From the NCBI RefSeq assembly GCF_000379465.1, contig NZ_KB905392.1, positions 684,193-748,192 on the forward strand: a stretch of 64,000 nt of DNA, read 5' to 3'. Shown piece by piece: positions 50,820 through 58,926 of the stretch. Numbering within the stretch: position 1 is the stretch's first letter; the number at the start of each line of letters is the position of its first letter. Made by a program: the position numbers and the translations under genes. The notes beneath the pieces were generated by a model. That model saw only the letters and a list, made by a program, of their open reading frames with translations, was not told the origin of the DNA and did no database searches. Source of the stretch: Sciscionella marina DSM 45152. GTDB taxonomy: Bacteria > Actinomycetota > Actinomycetes > Mycobacteriales > Pseudonocardiaceae.

Positions 50820-52262
50820 CTATCGGTCCGCCGGGAAGATCGTGCCCGCGTTCATGATCCCGTTCGGATCGAAGGCCTCCTTGAGCCTGCGCAGCATCGG
50901 ATAGGCGCTGCCGTGCTCGCGCTCGGTCCACTCGGCGCGGTACTTCCCGATTCCGTGGTGGTGCACCATGGAGCCGCCCAGCGCCAGGGTTTCCTCGACG
51001 ATGATCGCGTTGATCGGTTTGTGGTACTTCTCGATCTCGGCGCGCGGATCGCAGTCGATCCGGTAGTCGTACACGAAATACATGTTCGTGCCGTTCTGGT
51101 AGCTGTGCGAGGAGTGCCCGCCGAGCAGGGTGATGTCCCTGGCGTGCGGAAACTCGGTGCGGATCCGTTCCAGCACCCGATCGTAGATCCGCCCGATCGT
51201 GGACCAGTCCGCGGAGACCTCGGTGGTGTAGCCGAGCGCGTGCTCGGTGAGCATCGCCTCCCGCTCCGCCTCGATCTTGTCCGGTCCCCAGTTCAGATTG
51301 TCGAACCATTCCTCGATCAGCGCGGGATCGGTCTTCTCGTGCGGGTACCCGGACACGATCCGGTCGATCTCGGCGCTCGTGGCCTCCGCGATCGCCTTCG
51401 GCCCCCCGGTGACGAACACGGCGACACAGTTGCCCTGCGCGAAGTGGGCGAAGTGCTGGGCGGCGTCCTGCTCGGAGTAGACCCGCGCGACCGAGGGCCT
51501 CGAGCCCGTGGTGACCACCTCGCGCAGGATCGCGATCCCGGTGTGCACGTCCTCGAGCAGATAGCCGTGGAAGCGGTTGTTCTCCGGCTGGTGTCTGAAG
51601 ACCTTCACGGTGACCTCGGTGACGAAGCACAGTGCGCCCTCGTTGCCGAGCACGATCGAGCGGATGTCCGGACCCGCCGCACGCCGGGGCACGCTCTTGA
51701 TCCGGCTCACCGTGCCGTCCGGGAACACCGCTTCCAGACCGGCGACCATGTCCTCGATTCCGCCGTAGAGCGTGGAGAACTGCCCGATCGACCGGGTGGC
51801 CACCAGCCCGCCGTACTGCGCGAGCGGTTTGGACTGCGGGGAATGGCCGGTGGTCAGGCCCTGTTCGCGCAGCCGTTCCTCGAGCACGCGAAGCGGCACT
51901 CCACATTGGACTCTCGCCTGCATGTTCACCGGGTCGATCTCCAGCACCGCGTCCATCTCCGAACCGTCCAGCACGATACTGCCCGGCACACTGGTCTCCA
52001 GCCCGCCCTCGGTCCCGGTGCGCCCGGTGCGCGGCACCACGTTGATGCGGTGTTCATCGGCGAACGCGAGGACCGCGGCGACCGTGGCGGTGTCCCGCGC
52101 GCGCACGATCGCGAGCGGGAACGGGCCGTCGTAGATGCCGTGCGCCGCGGGATATTTCTTGAACCTGTCCACGCTCGCCGCGCGCAGCAGGTGTTCCTCG
52201 GTGTCCACCTGCCCTGCTCCGGCGATCGCGCGCAACCGGTCCAGAATCTCGTTCTCCTGCAC
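50820..52262 (-). CDS. FAD-binding oxidoreductase (YgcU/alkyl-DHAP synthase-like)
   Basis: A 480-residue FAD-linked oxidase of the PCMH/VAO type. The FAD domain has INVVPRTGRTGTEGGLETSV and GHSPQSKPLAQYGGLVATRS; the C-terminal domain has GHSSHSYQNGTNMYFVYDYR, the HHHGIGKYR active-site segment and the end AFDPNGIMNAGTIFP. It resembles alkyldihydroxyacetone-phosphate synthase and D-lactate dehydrogenases. GTG 52262 is preferred (AGGGAGAA upstream). Between the SDR and kinase genes, as in E. coli ygcW-ygcU-ygcE. Confidence 0.88.
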   Translation of the reverse strand: MQENEILDRLRAIAGAGQVDTEEHLLRAASVDRFKKYPAAHGIYDGPFPLAIVRARDTATVAAVLAFADEHRINVVPRTGRTGTEGGLETSVPGSIVLDGSEMDAVLEIDPVNMQARVQCGVPLRVLEERLREQGLTTGHSPQSKPLAQYGGLVATRSIGQFSTLYGGIEDMVAGLEAVFPDGTVSRIKSVPRRAAGPDIRSIVLGNEGALCFVTEVTVKVFRHQPENNRFHGYLLEDVHTGIAILREVVTTGSRPSVARVYSEQDAAQHFAHFAQGNCVAVFVTGGPKAIAEATSAEIDRIVSGYPHEKTDPALIEEWFDNLNWGPDKIEAEREAMLTEHALGYTTEVSADWSTIGRIYDRVLERIRTEFPHARDITLLGGHSSHSYQNGTNMYFVYDYRIDCDPRAEIEKYHKPINAIIVEETLALGGSMVHHHGIGKYRAEWTEREHGSAYPMLRRLKEAFDPNGIMNAGTIFPADR

Positions 52263-52279
52263 AGTTCTCCCTTTCTGGT

Positions 52280-53056
52280 TCAGCGGGTCAGATAGCCGCC
52301 GTCGACGGTGAGCACCTGCCCGTTCACGTAGTCGGAGGCCGCGCTCGCAAGGAACACCGTGGCCCCCATCAGATCGGCGACCTCGCCCCAGCGTCCGGCC
52401 GGGATGTGGTCCAGCACGCGCTGGTTGGTCACGGGGTCCGCGCGGGTCTGCTCGGTGATCGCGGTGGCGAAATAGCCCGGTGCGATCGCGTTGCACTGGA
52501 TGTTGTACCCGCCGAGTTCATCGCAGTACGCCTTGGTGAACCCGACGATGCCGTGTTTGCTCGCCGCGTAGGCCGGAGACCACTGGCCGCCGAGGAACGA
52601 GAACAGGGAGGCGATGTTGATGATCTTCCCGGAGCCCTGCCCGATCATGAACCGGGATACCTCGTGGCCGAGCTCGAACGGCGCGGTGAGGTTGACCGAG
52701 AGCATCGGATCCCACTGTTCGCGGCCGAATTCCGCGGCCGCGGCCAGCCTGGCGATCCCGGCCGAGTTCACCAGGATGTCGGCCGAACCGAGAGTGTCCA
52801 CACAGGACCGGGCGACCAGCGCGGGCGCCCCGGGCTCGGTGAGGTCGATCCGGTGGAACTCCATCCGGCGCCCGGTTCCGGCGATCAGTTCCCGGGTCCG
52901 GCCCCCATCGTCGAGCACACTCGGCACGTAGACGTCGGCGCCCGCCTTGGCCAGCGCGAGCGAGAACGCCTGCCCGAGCCCGGTGTTGCCGCCGGTGACG
53001 ATCGCGTTCTTTCCGGTGAGCGAGAAGAAGTCGAGGGAGAAGTCGTCGATATCCAT
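52280..53056 (-). CDS. SDR-family oxidoreductase (YgcW/KduD-like)
   Basis: A 258-residue classical SDR with TGGNTGLGQAFSLALA, NSAGIARL, the Ser in NIASLFSFLGG and YAASK catalytic motif, and a KduD-like C-terminus SDYVNGQVLTVDGGYLTR. Likely oxidises a hydroxyl of a sugar acid or polyol. It lies between the MFS gene and the FAD oxidase gene with 18-bp spacings, so it is part of the ygc-like operon. Confidence 0.9.
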   Translation of the reverse strand: MDIDDFSLDFFSLTGKNAIVTGGNTGLGQAFSLALAKAGADVYVPSVLDDGGRTRELIAGTGRRMEFHRIDLTEPGAPALVARSCVDTLGSADILVNSAGIARLAAAAEFGREQWDPMLSVNLTAPFELGHEVSRFMIGQGSGKIINIASLFSFLGGQWSPAYAASKHGIVGFTKAYCDELGGYNIQCNAIAPGYFATAITEQTRADPVTNQRVLDHIPAGRWGEVADLMGATVFLASAASDYVNGQVLTVDGGYLTR

Positions 53057-53074
53057 GGTCGGTGTCTTTCCTTT

Positions 53075-54346
53075 TCAGGCAACGGGTGCGGGGGCGAGCT
53101 CCGGCGCGGATTCGCGGCGCTGGGCGCGCACGGTGAGCGTGATGAGCAGGAGTCCGAGCAACCCGGCCACGGTGAGGGCACCGAACAAGGCGCCATAGCC
53201 GCCGTGCGGCGCGGTGTTCGTGCTCGGATCGCCGATCCACCACGCCGAAAGCGCCGGGAGGAAGGCATCGGGAAGATAGGCGAGACCGGAGGCGAGACCG
53301 ATCACCCCGGCACGCTGCTGTTCGGGGATGCGCGCTTCGGTGATGCTCGCCCAGTACACGCCCCTGCTGGTGAACACCATCGCGGAGAGTACGAACATCA
53401 GCGCGAGCGCGGCCCACCACAACTGCGCGCGCTCGGGCAGTATCAGGAACAGCGCGACACAGACCACCGCGCCCGCGAAGGTCAGCCGCAGGAACTTCGG
53501 GGTCGAGCCGGTGAGCTTGTCCACACAGAACCCGCCGACCGGGCCGGCGAGGAACTGGAACACGTAGGTGCGCACCACTCCGATGATGCCGATCAGCCCG
53601 AGTCCGAGGCCGAAGCGGTGCTCGAGCAACGGGGAGAAGTAGCCGAGGGTGGTGTAGAAGCAGTACATCAGCATGATCGAGCCGCCGAGCAGCCAGGTGT
53701 ACTTGTTCCGCACCGCGGCGGCGAGGACCGCGAACGAGAGGGTGCCCGTGGCGGCCGGTGTATCGCGCTCCCGGTCGCCGAGCACGAACCAGACCAGCAC
53801 CGCGAGCAGCACGCACAGCACCCCGTAGACGCCGATCAGCCGGAGCACCCCGGCCTCCGGAGCGAGCGCGTTGCTCACCAGCAGGGCGCCGATCGCGCCG
53901 ATCGCGGTGGATGTGACGCCGCGGATAGCCTCGAGGAATCCGAACAGCCTGCCCTGTTGCCGCGCCTGCCCCAGCGAGCCGATCACCCGGACCAGGGCGG
54001 GCCAGTACAGCGCCATCCCGGCGACCGCCATCCCGATGTGCGCGGCGAGCACCCCGCCGTAGCCGGGAACAGTGGTCAGGTAGAGATCGGCGGCTCCGGT
54101 GCCGAGCAGCGCGATCACGATGAGCGCGCGTGGCGGGAACCGGGAGGCGAACCAGCCTCCGGCGAAGTACATCACCGCGGCGACGGCACCGAAGACCGAC
54201 ATGACGGTGCCGTATTCCTGAGCGGTCAGGTGCAGCGCCCGATAGGTCGGTTCGAGGAAAACGAACCGGATATAGGCCACCTGAAAGATGACGCCGCCGG
54301 TCACCGAGAGGAGCAGGTAACTCACCCGCTCCCGGGTACCGCGCAT
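53075..54346 (-). CDS. MFS transporter, first gene of the GlpP-associated operon
   Basis: A 423-residue permease with twelve predicted membrane spans. It starts MRGTRERVSYLLLSVTGGVI and carries ALYWPALVRVIGSLGQARQQ GRLFGFLEA-like MFS loops and RIPEQQRAGVIGLASGLAYL in the second half. The ATG at 54346 is taken because the longer frame would start inside the terminator hairpin at 54380-54427. It probably imports the polyol or sugar that the SDR, oxidase and kinase process. Expression is likely limited by the leader terminator. Confidence 0.88.
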   Translation of the reverse strand: MRGTRERVSYLLLSVTGGVIFQVAYIRFVFLEPTYRALHLTAQEYGTVMSVFGAVAAVMYFAGGWFASRFPPRALIVIALLGTGAADLYLTTVPGYGGVLAAHIGMAVAGMALYWPALVRVIGSLGQARQQGRLFGFLEAIRGVTSTAIGAIGALLVSNALAPEAGVLRLIGVYGVLCVLLAVLVWFVLGDRERDTPAATGTLSFAVLAAAVRNKYTWLLGGSIMLMYCFYTTLGYFSPLLEHRFGLGLGLIGIIGVVRTYVFQFLAGPVGGFCVDKLTGSTPKFLRLTFAGAVVCVALFLILPERAQLWWAALALMFVLSAMVFTSRGVYWASITEARIPEQQRAGVIGLASGLAYLPDAFLPALSAWWIGDPSTNTAPHGGYGALFGALTVAGLLGLLLITLTVRAQRRESAPELAPAPVA

Positions 54347-54379
54347 GAAAACCACCCCGCACTGCCGTAGTCCGAGCAC

Positions 54380-54427
54380 AAAAAAAGAGAACAGTCTCCC
54401 GTCGTGTGCACGGGCCACTGTTCTCTC
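54380..54427 (-). terminator. Intrinsic terminator with U-tract in the MFS operon leader
   Basis: Read on the minus strand: AGAGAACAGT, an inner CCCGT/ACGGG stem, then ACTGTTCTCT running straight into seven T (54386-54380). A hairpin plus U-tract is a textbook Rho-independent terminator, rare in such GC-rich DNA. It ends 34 bases before the MFS ATG and downstream of a consensus promoter, so it must be bypassed for the operon to be expressed. A GlpP-family antiterminator gene lies at the operon's far end. Confidence 0.88.
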
Positions 54428-54442
54428 AGGTCTCTAGTAACC

Positions 54443-54460
54443 GCCCGCCGTAGCGCGGGC
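54443..54460 (-). promoter_or_regulatory. Leader hairpin upstream of the terminator
   Basis: GCCCGC and GCGGGC pair around CTACGG-like loop sequence in the leader RNA, about 15 bases before the terminator stem. It may be part of the antiterminator-binding region. Confidence 0.45.
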
Positions 54461-54500
54461 CTATTCGGTTGTCGCGGGGCGCGCCTCCGCTTCGCCGCGG

Positions 54501-54530
54501 AATCTAATCCGCGCCCAGCCGCACTGTCAA
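54501..54530 (-). promoter_or_regulatory. Housekeeping promoter of the MFS operon
   Basis: On the minus strand TTGACA (54530-54525) and TAGATT (54506-54501) are separated by 18 bp. A start near 54494 would give a leader of about 150 bases that contains both hairpins. An unusually consensus-like promoter for this genome. Confidence 0.75.
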
Positions 54531-54573
54531 ACCACCGGGGCACGCGGCGGGAGCCGGGCGAGCGACCGTTACC

Positions 54574-55149
54574 GTGCAAGGCGTGACCGACCGCCGAACG
54601 CAACTGCTCGCCGCCGCCTGCCACGTGATCGCGCGCACCGGGGTGCGCGGGCTGCGGGTGGAGGAAGTGGCAGCGAAGGCCGGGGTCTCCACCGCGCTGA
54701 TCTACCACCATTTCCGCAACCGCTCCGGTCTGGTCACCCAGGCCATGCTGCACATCAACGAACGACTCGCCGCCGAGTCGGAGTCCGCGAGCGGGGGCAC
54801 CGGGATGCGGCGGCTGCTCGAGCGGATGCTCAGCGAGTTCGCCGAGGACGAGCAGACCAGGGAGAACTCGGCGGTCTGGGGCGAGGTGCGCGGGGCCGCG
54901 GTGTTCGACGAGGAACTGCGCCCCATCATCCGTGATGCGACCGACTACTGGACCGACCAGCTCGTCGAACTGATCGAACAAGGCCGCACGGACGGGAGCA
55001 TCCGCGCGGAAACAGAGCCGGAAACGGTGGCGCTGCGGCTGACCGCGATGGTGGAGGGCCTGTCCAACCGCTGGCTGGCCGGGCTGCTGAGCACCGAGCA
55101 GGCGCGCACGCACATCACCGCGACGGTGCGTGCCGAGCTCGGCTCCTGA
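54574..55149 (+). CDS. TetR-family transcriptional regulator
   Basis: A 191-residue regulator: N-terminal TetR helix-turn-helix GLRVEEVAAKAGVSTALIYH followed by HFRNRSGLV (about residues 27-56) and a BetI-like C-terminal domain ending LSNRWLAGLLSTEQARTHIT. GTG 54574 and GTG 54583 are both possible starts. It precedes the agmatine operon and most likely binds the palindrome at 55187-55214. It is also divergent from the GlpP-linked operon promoter. Confidence 0.92.
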   Translation: MQGVTDRRTQLLAAACHVIARTGVRGLRVEEVAAKAGVSTALIYHHFRNRSGLVTQAMLHINERLAAESESASGGTGMRRLLERMLSEFAEDEQTRENSAVWGEVRGAAVFDEELRPIIRDATDYWTDQLVELIEQGRTDGSIRAETEPETVALRLTAMVEGLSNRWLAGLLSTEQARTHITATVRAELGS

Positions 55150-55186
55150 CACTTTCCCACAACGGACCGGACGCGATGAGCTCCAC

Positions 55187-55214
55187 GGCATTGACTGAAT
55201 TTTCAGTCAATGCC
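55187..55214. promoter_or_regulatory. Perfect TetR-type operator
   Basis: GGCATTGACTGAA and TTCAGTCAATGCC are exact reverse complements around TT. TTGACTGA-N4-TCAGTCAA is a familiar TetR operator form. It sits 38 bp after the tetR stop and upstream of the permease-agmatine genes, where it could repress that operon. Confidence 0.8.
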
Positions 55215-55379
55215 AGACTGCGACTCACCAGGAGCGCGTCTGAGAGCCCGTTGTCCGTCGCGAGCGGGAGCCGGATCGGCGGGTGCCTTGCGGGACATCC
55301 GCACCCGGGACCGGCAAGGCGGAGGAATGAGCCGCAGTGGGTTTCTGCGGTGGTTGCGCACCTTCGCAGCGAGGAGCCG

Positions 55380-55448
55380 ATGGGCATGCGAAGGTACTTC
55401 GCCGACATCGCAGCGCAGCAGGACACGGGGTTCTCGGATGTGCTCTAA
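55380..55448 (+). CDS. 22-codon ORF before the NCS1 permease
   Basis: MGMRRYFADIAAQQDTGFSD follows GAGGAG at five bases and ends 21 bp before the permease start. It might be a real small peptide of the operon or part of the 5' leader. The region 55215-55379 holds no other gene. It includes a GCGCACC and AGCGAGGAGC segment resembling the uraD-uraH spacer. Confidence 0.3.
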   Translation: MGMRRYFADIAAQQDTGFSDVL

Positions 55449-55469
55449 GCCCAGTGCAGGGAGGTGACC

Positions 55470-56939
55470 GTGTCCGGACACGACCGGTTCGGCAAGGTGG
55501 AGCAGGCGGGAATCGAGTACCTGTCCGAACACGAGCGGACCTCCGGCCCGGCCAACCTGTTCACGGTGTTCTTCAGCGGGAACCTCTCCTTCGGGGTGAT
55601 CGTGTTCGGCTGGCTTCCGGTGACCTACGGGCTGGACTTCTTCGACGCGGTCACTTCGAGTCTCGCCGGGATCGCACTCGGCACCCTGCTCGTGGCTCCG
55701 CTCGGCCTGCTCGGACCGCGCACCGGAACGAGCACCCCGGTCTCCAGCGGCGCGCATTTCGGGGTGACCGGCAGGCTCGTCGGTTCCGGGATCACGCTGC
55801 TGTTCGCGCTCGCCTATGCGGCCATCGCGGTCTGGACTTCCGGGGACGCGCTGATCGCGGTGGCACACCGGGTTTTCGGGCTCTCCGCATCGGACGGCAC
55901 CCGCGCGATCGGCTACGGTCTCATCGCGGTCGAGGTGGTCGTGGTCGCCCTGTTCGGGCACGGCACGGTGGTCGCGATGCAGCGCTTCGTGCTCCCGGTG
56001 GTCGCGGCCCTGCTGCTGCTCGGCCTTCCCGCGTTCGCCTTCGGTTTCCGGGCAGCGCCCGCGGGAACCGGGCACTATCTGCTCGGCGGGCATTGGCAGA
56101 CCTGGGTGTTCGCGGTGGTGATCGCGATCGGCGGGCCGTTGTCCTACGCCACCGGGATGGGCGACTACACCAGGCGGGTCGCCCAGCGCCACGGTGACCG
56201 CAGGGTGCTGCTCGCCTGCGGCGGCGGCCTGTTCCTCGGTCTGGGGATCACCTCGGTGTTCGGTTCGTTCACCGCGACCGCGTTCGGCGGGCTGACCGGG
56301 TCCTATGTGCAGAACCTCGTCGCCATCGCGCCTGCCTGGTATGTGCTCCCGGTCCTGCTGATCGCGCTCGTGGGCGGGCTCGGCCAGGGCGTGATGACGG
56401 TGTATTCCAGCGGCCTGGACCTGGTCGCGCTGCTGCCGAGGCTGCGCAGGGTGCACACCACGCTGATCACTTCGATCGCCTCGGTGGCCCTGGTCTATCT
56501 CGGCGCGGTGGCCACCGACGCGGTGGACTCGATCACCGCGATGACCGTGGTGCTCAACGGATTCGCCGGACCATGGGTGATCATCACGCTGATCGGGTTT
56601 CTGCGCACCCGCGGCCGCGGTTACGACCCGGCCGATCTGCAGGTGTTCAACGAGCGCCGCAGGGGTGGCCGCTACTGGTTCACCGGGGGCTGGAACCTGC
56701 GCGCGGTGATCCCCTTCGTGCTCGGCTCGGTGTTCGGCCTGCTCGCCGTGGACACCGAGCTCTACCACGGACCACTGGCCGCACTGGCCGGCGGCATCGA
56801 CCTCTCGGTGCTCGGCTCGATGGCCATCACCGGGATCGGTTACCTGATCGCGCTGCGCTGCTGGCCGGAGCCGGCGGACCCGATCACAGTACCTGCCCGG
56901 GCCACCCGTGCCCGGATCACGAGTCAAGGAGAAGGATGA
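55470..56939 (+). CDS. NCS1-family permease (cytosine/purine/agmatine type)
   Basis: A 489-residue membrane transporter with about twelve spans. NCS1 marks are GPANLFTVFFSGNLSFGVIV, SRTGTSTPVSSGAHFGVTGR-like TM3 loop, GPLSYATGMGDYTRRVAQ and the late GGRYWFTGGWNLRAVIPFVL. Its genes downstream degrade agmatine, so agmatine or a related amine is the inferred substrate. The GTG at 55470 has GGGAGG at six bases; the GTG at 55464 is the alternative. The stop overlaps the amidase ATG. Confidence 0.87.
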   Translation: MSGHDRFGKVEQAGIEYLSEHERTSGPANLFTVFFSGNLSFGVIVFGWLPVTYGLDFFDAVTSSLAGIALGTLLVAPLGLLGPRTGTSTPVSSGAHFGVTGRLVGSGITLLFALAYAAIAVWTSGDALIAVAHRVFGLSASDGTRAIGYGLIAVEVVVVALFGHGTVVAMQRFVLPVVAALLLLGLPAFAFGFRAAPAGTGHYLLGGHWQTWVFAVVIAIGGPLSYATGMGDYTRRVAQRHGDRRVLLACGGGLFLGLGITSVFGSFTATAFGGLTGSYVQNLVAIAPAWYVLPVLLIALVGGLGQGVMTVYSSGLDLVALLPRLRRVHTTLITSIASVALVYLGAVATDAVDSITAMTVVLNGFAGPWVIITLIGFLRTRGRGYDPADLQVFNERRRGGRYWFTGGWNLRAVIPFVLGSVFGLLAVDTELYHGPLAALAGGIDLSVLGSMAITGIGYLIALRCWPEPADPITVPARATRARITSQGEG

Positions 56940-57901
56940 GAGTCATCACCAGCCCGGTCCCGCCCGCCTCGCTCGCCCGCGCGGACCGGGAACCCCGTAC
57001 GCCGCTGCGCATCGGGCTCGTGCAGCACGCCTGGGATCCCGATCCCGCGGTCCTGGAGGAGCGGCTGTCCGAGGGCATCGGCGCGGCCGCCGGACAGGGC
57101 GCCCGTGCGGTGTTCCTGCCCGAGCTGACCCTGTCCCGCTACCCCGCCTTCGAACGCGCGGGCGCCGAACCCGGACGCGCCGCCGAGGAACTCACCGACG
57201 GACCCACCTACGCCTTCGCCAGCCGCGCGGCCAAGGAACACGGTGTGCTGGTACACGCCTCGCTGTACGAGCGCGCGGACGCCGCGGACGGTCTCGGGTT
57301 CAACACCGCGATCCTCGTCGGCCCGGACGGCGAACTGCTCGGGCGCACCAGGAAGCTGCACATTCCGGTCAGCCCCGGCTACTACGAGGACACCTACTTC
57401 CGTGCCGGACCGGCCGAGGACGCGTATCCGGTGTACCGGCCCGGTGCGCTCGACGGTGTCGCGCTCGGCCTGCCGACCTGCTGGGACGAGTGGTTCCCCG
57501 AGGTGTCCCGCTGTTATTCGCTCGCCGGCGCCGAACTGCTCGTCTACCCCACCGCGATCGGCTCCGAGCCCACCTTCCCCCGATTCGACACGCAGCCCTT
57601 GTGGCGCAAGGTCATCGTGGCGAACGGGATCACCGCGGGCACCTTCATGGTGGTGCCGAACCGGACCGGGGACGAGGGCGGACTGCGGTTCTACGGTTCC
57701 TCGTTCATCTCCGATCCGTATGGCAGGGTGCTCGTGGAGGCCCCGCGTGAACAGGAGGCGGTACTCGTGGCCGATCTGGACCTGGACGCGCGCAAGGACT
57801 GGCTGGACCTGTTCCCTTTCCTGACCACGCGCCGCCCGGACACCTATGCCGCGCTCACCGAACCGGTGGCTCCCGGCGCACCCTACGGAGGCGAGGCGTG
57901 A
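56936..57901 (+). CDS. aguB: N-carbamoylputrescine amidase-like hydrolase
   Basis: A 321-residue nitrilase-superfamily enzyme. The triad is Glu in FLPELTLSRYP, Lys in RKLHIPVSPGYYEDTYF and Cys in LPTCWDEWFPE. The YYEDTYF stretch is characteristic of the AguB branch. It would convert N-carbamoylputrescine to putrescine, CO2 and ammonia. ATGA overlaps both with the permease upstream and with agmatine deiminase downstream. The N-terminal 25 residues (Pro/Arg-rich) are longer than usual. Confidence 0.9.
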   Translation: MRVITSPVPPASLARADREPRTPLRIGLVQHAWDPDPAVLEERLSEGIGAAAGQGARAVFLPELTLSRYPAFERAGAEPGRAAEELTDGPTYAFASRAAKEHGVLVHASLYERADAADGLGFNTAILVGPDGELLGRTRKLHIPVSPGYYEDTYFRAGPAEDAYPVYRPGALDGVALGLPTCWDEWFPEVSRCYSLAGAELLVYPTAIGSEPTFPRFDTQPLWRKVIVANGITAGTFMVVPNRTGDEGGLRFYGSSFISDPYGRVLVEAPREQEAVLVADLDLDARKDWLDLFPFLTTRRPDTYAALTEPVAPGAPYGGEA

Positions 57902-58926
57902 CCTTCCGGATGCCCGCGGAGACCGATCCACAGGAACGGGTCTGGATGGCCTTTCCCACCGCCGGGTACACGCTCGGGGAATCCGATGCCGAGGCCGAGG
58001 AGGCTTTCGCGGCGTGGAGTGCGGTGGCGCTCGCGGTCGCGGAGTTCGAACCGGTGACCGTGCTCGTGGACCCGAGCGCGCGCACCGCGGCCCGCGACCG
58101 GCTCGGCCGGGCCGTGGAACTGGTGGAGTGCCCGCTCGACGATGCCTGGATGCGCGATATCGGCCCGACTTTCGTGTTCGACGAGCACGGCGCACCGGCC
58201 GCGGTGGACTGGGTGTTCAACGGCTGGGGCCAGCAGGAGTGGGCACACTGGGGCAAGGACGAACGCGTCGGCGCCGAGGTCACCCGGCTGGCCGGAGTGG
58301 CAAGCGTGGACTCGCCGCTGGTGAACGAGGGTGGTGGGATCCACGTGGACGGGCTCGGCACGGTGTTGCTCACCGAGACCGTGCAACTGGACCCGTACCG
58401 CAATCCCGGGCACACCAAGGAATCCGTGGAGGCCGAGCTCGCGCGGACCATCGGGGCGAGCAACCCGATCTGGCTGCCGCGCGGGCTGACCAGGGACAGT
58501 CAGCGGTTCGGCACCCGCGGCCACGTGGACATCCTCGCGACCATCCCGGAACCGGGAACCCTGCTCGTGCACGCCCAGCACGATCCCGGGCATCCGGATC
58601 ACCGAATCTGCCAGGACATCCGGGAACGGCTCGGGGCCGCGCGCACCCCGGACGGGGATCCGTGGCGCATCGTGGACCTGCCCGCGCCCGAAGTGCTGCG
58701 CGATGCCGAGGGCTGGGTGGACTACAGCTACGTCAACCACCTCGTGGTCAACGGCGCGGTGATCGCCTGTTCCTTCGAGGATCCGGTGGACGCCGAGGCG
58801 GCCGCGATCCTCGCCGAGGCCTATCCCGGTCGCCAGGTGGTCAGCCTGGACGCGCGGGCCATCTTCGCCCGTGGCGGCGGAATCCATTGCATCACCCAGC
58901 AACAGCCGCGAAAGGCCGTGCCGTGA
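57898..58926 (+). CDS. aguA: Agmatine deiminase
   Basis: A 342-residue PPAD/guanidino-modifying enzyme that turns agmatine into N-carbamoylputrescine. The active-site segments are LDDAWMRDIGPTFV (Asp), VNEGGGIHVDGLGTVLLTE, GHVDILATI (His) and the nucleophilic Cys in GGGIHCITQQQP. All residues expected for activity are there. It sits between aguB and an amidohydrolase gene with overlapping starts and stops. Confidence 0.95.
   Translation: MTFRMPAETDPQERVWMAFPTAGYTLGESDAEAEEAFAAWSAVALAVAEFEPVTVLVDPSARTAARDRLGRAVELVECPLDDAWMRDIGPTFVFDEHGAPAAVDWVFNGWGQQEWAHWGKDERVGAEVTRLAGVASVDSPLVNEGGGIHVDGLGTVLLTETVQLDPYRNPGHTKESVEAELARTIGASNPIWLPRGLTRDSQRFGTRGHVDILATIPEPGTLLVHAQHDPGHPDHRICQDIRERLGAARTPDGDPWRIVDLPAPEVLRDAEGWVDYSYVNHLVVNGAVIACSFEDPVDAEAAAILAEAYPGRQVVSLDARAIFARGGGIHCITQQQPRKAVP

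Noticed and set aside
48801-52295. 1164-codon open frame across glpP, the kinase and the oxidase
   Set aside because: Same reason; the real genes on both strands have full family motifs.
54347-54418. Upstream start for the MFS gene at 54418
   Set aside because: It would lie inside the terminator hairpin, and the added residues are not membrane-protein-like; ATG 54346 fits the family.
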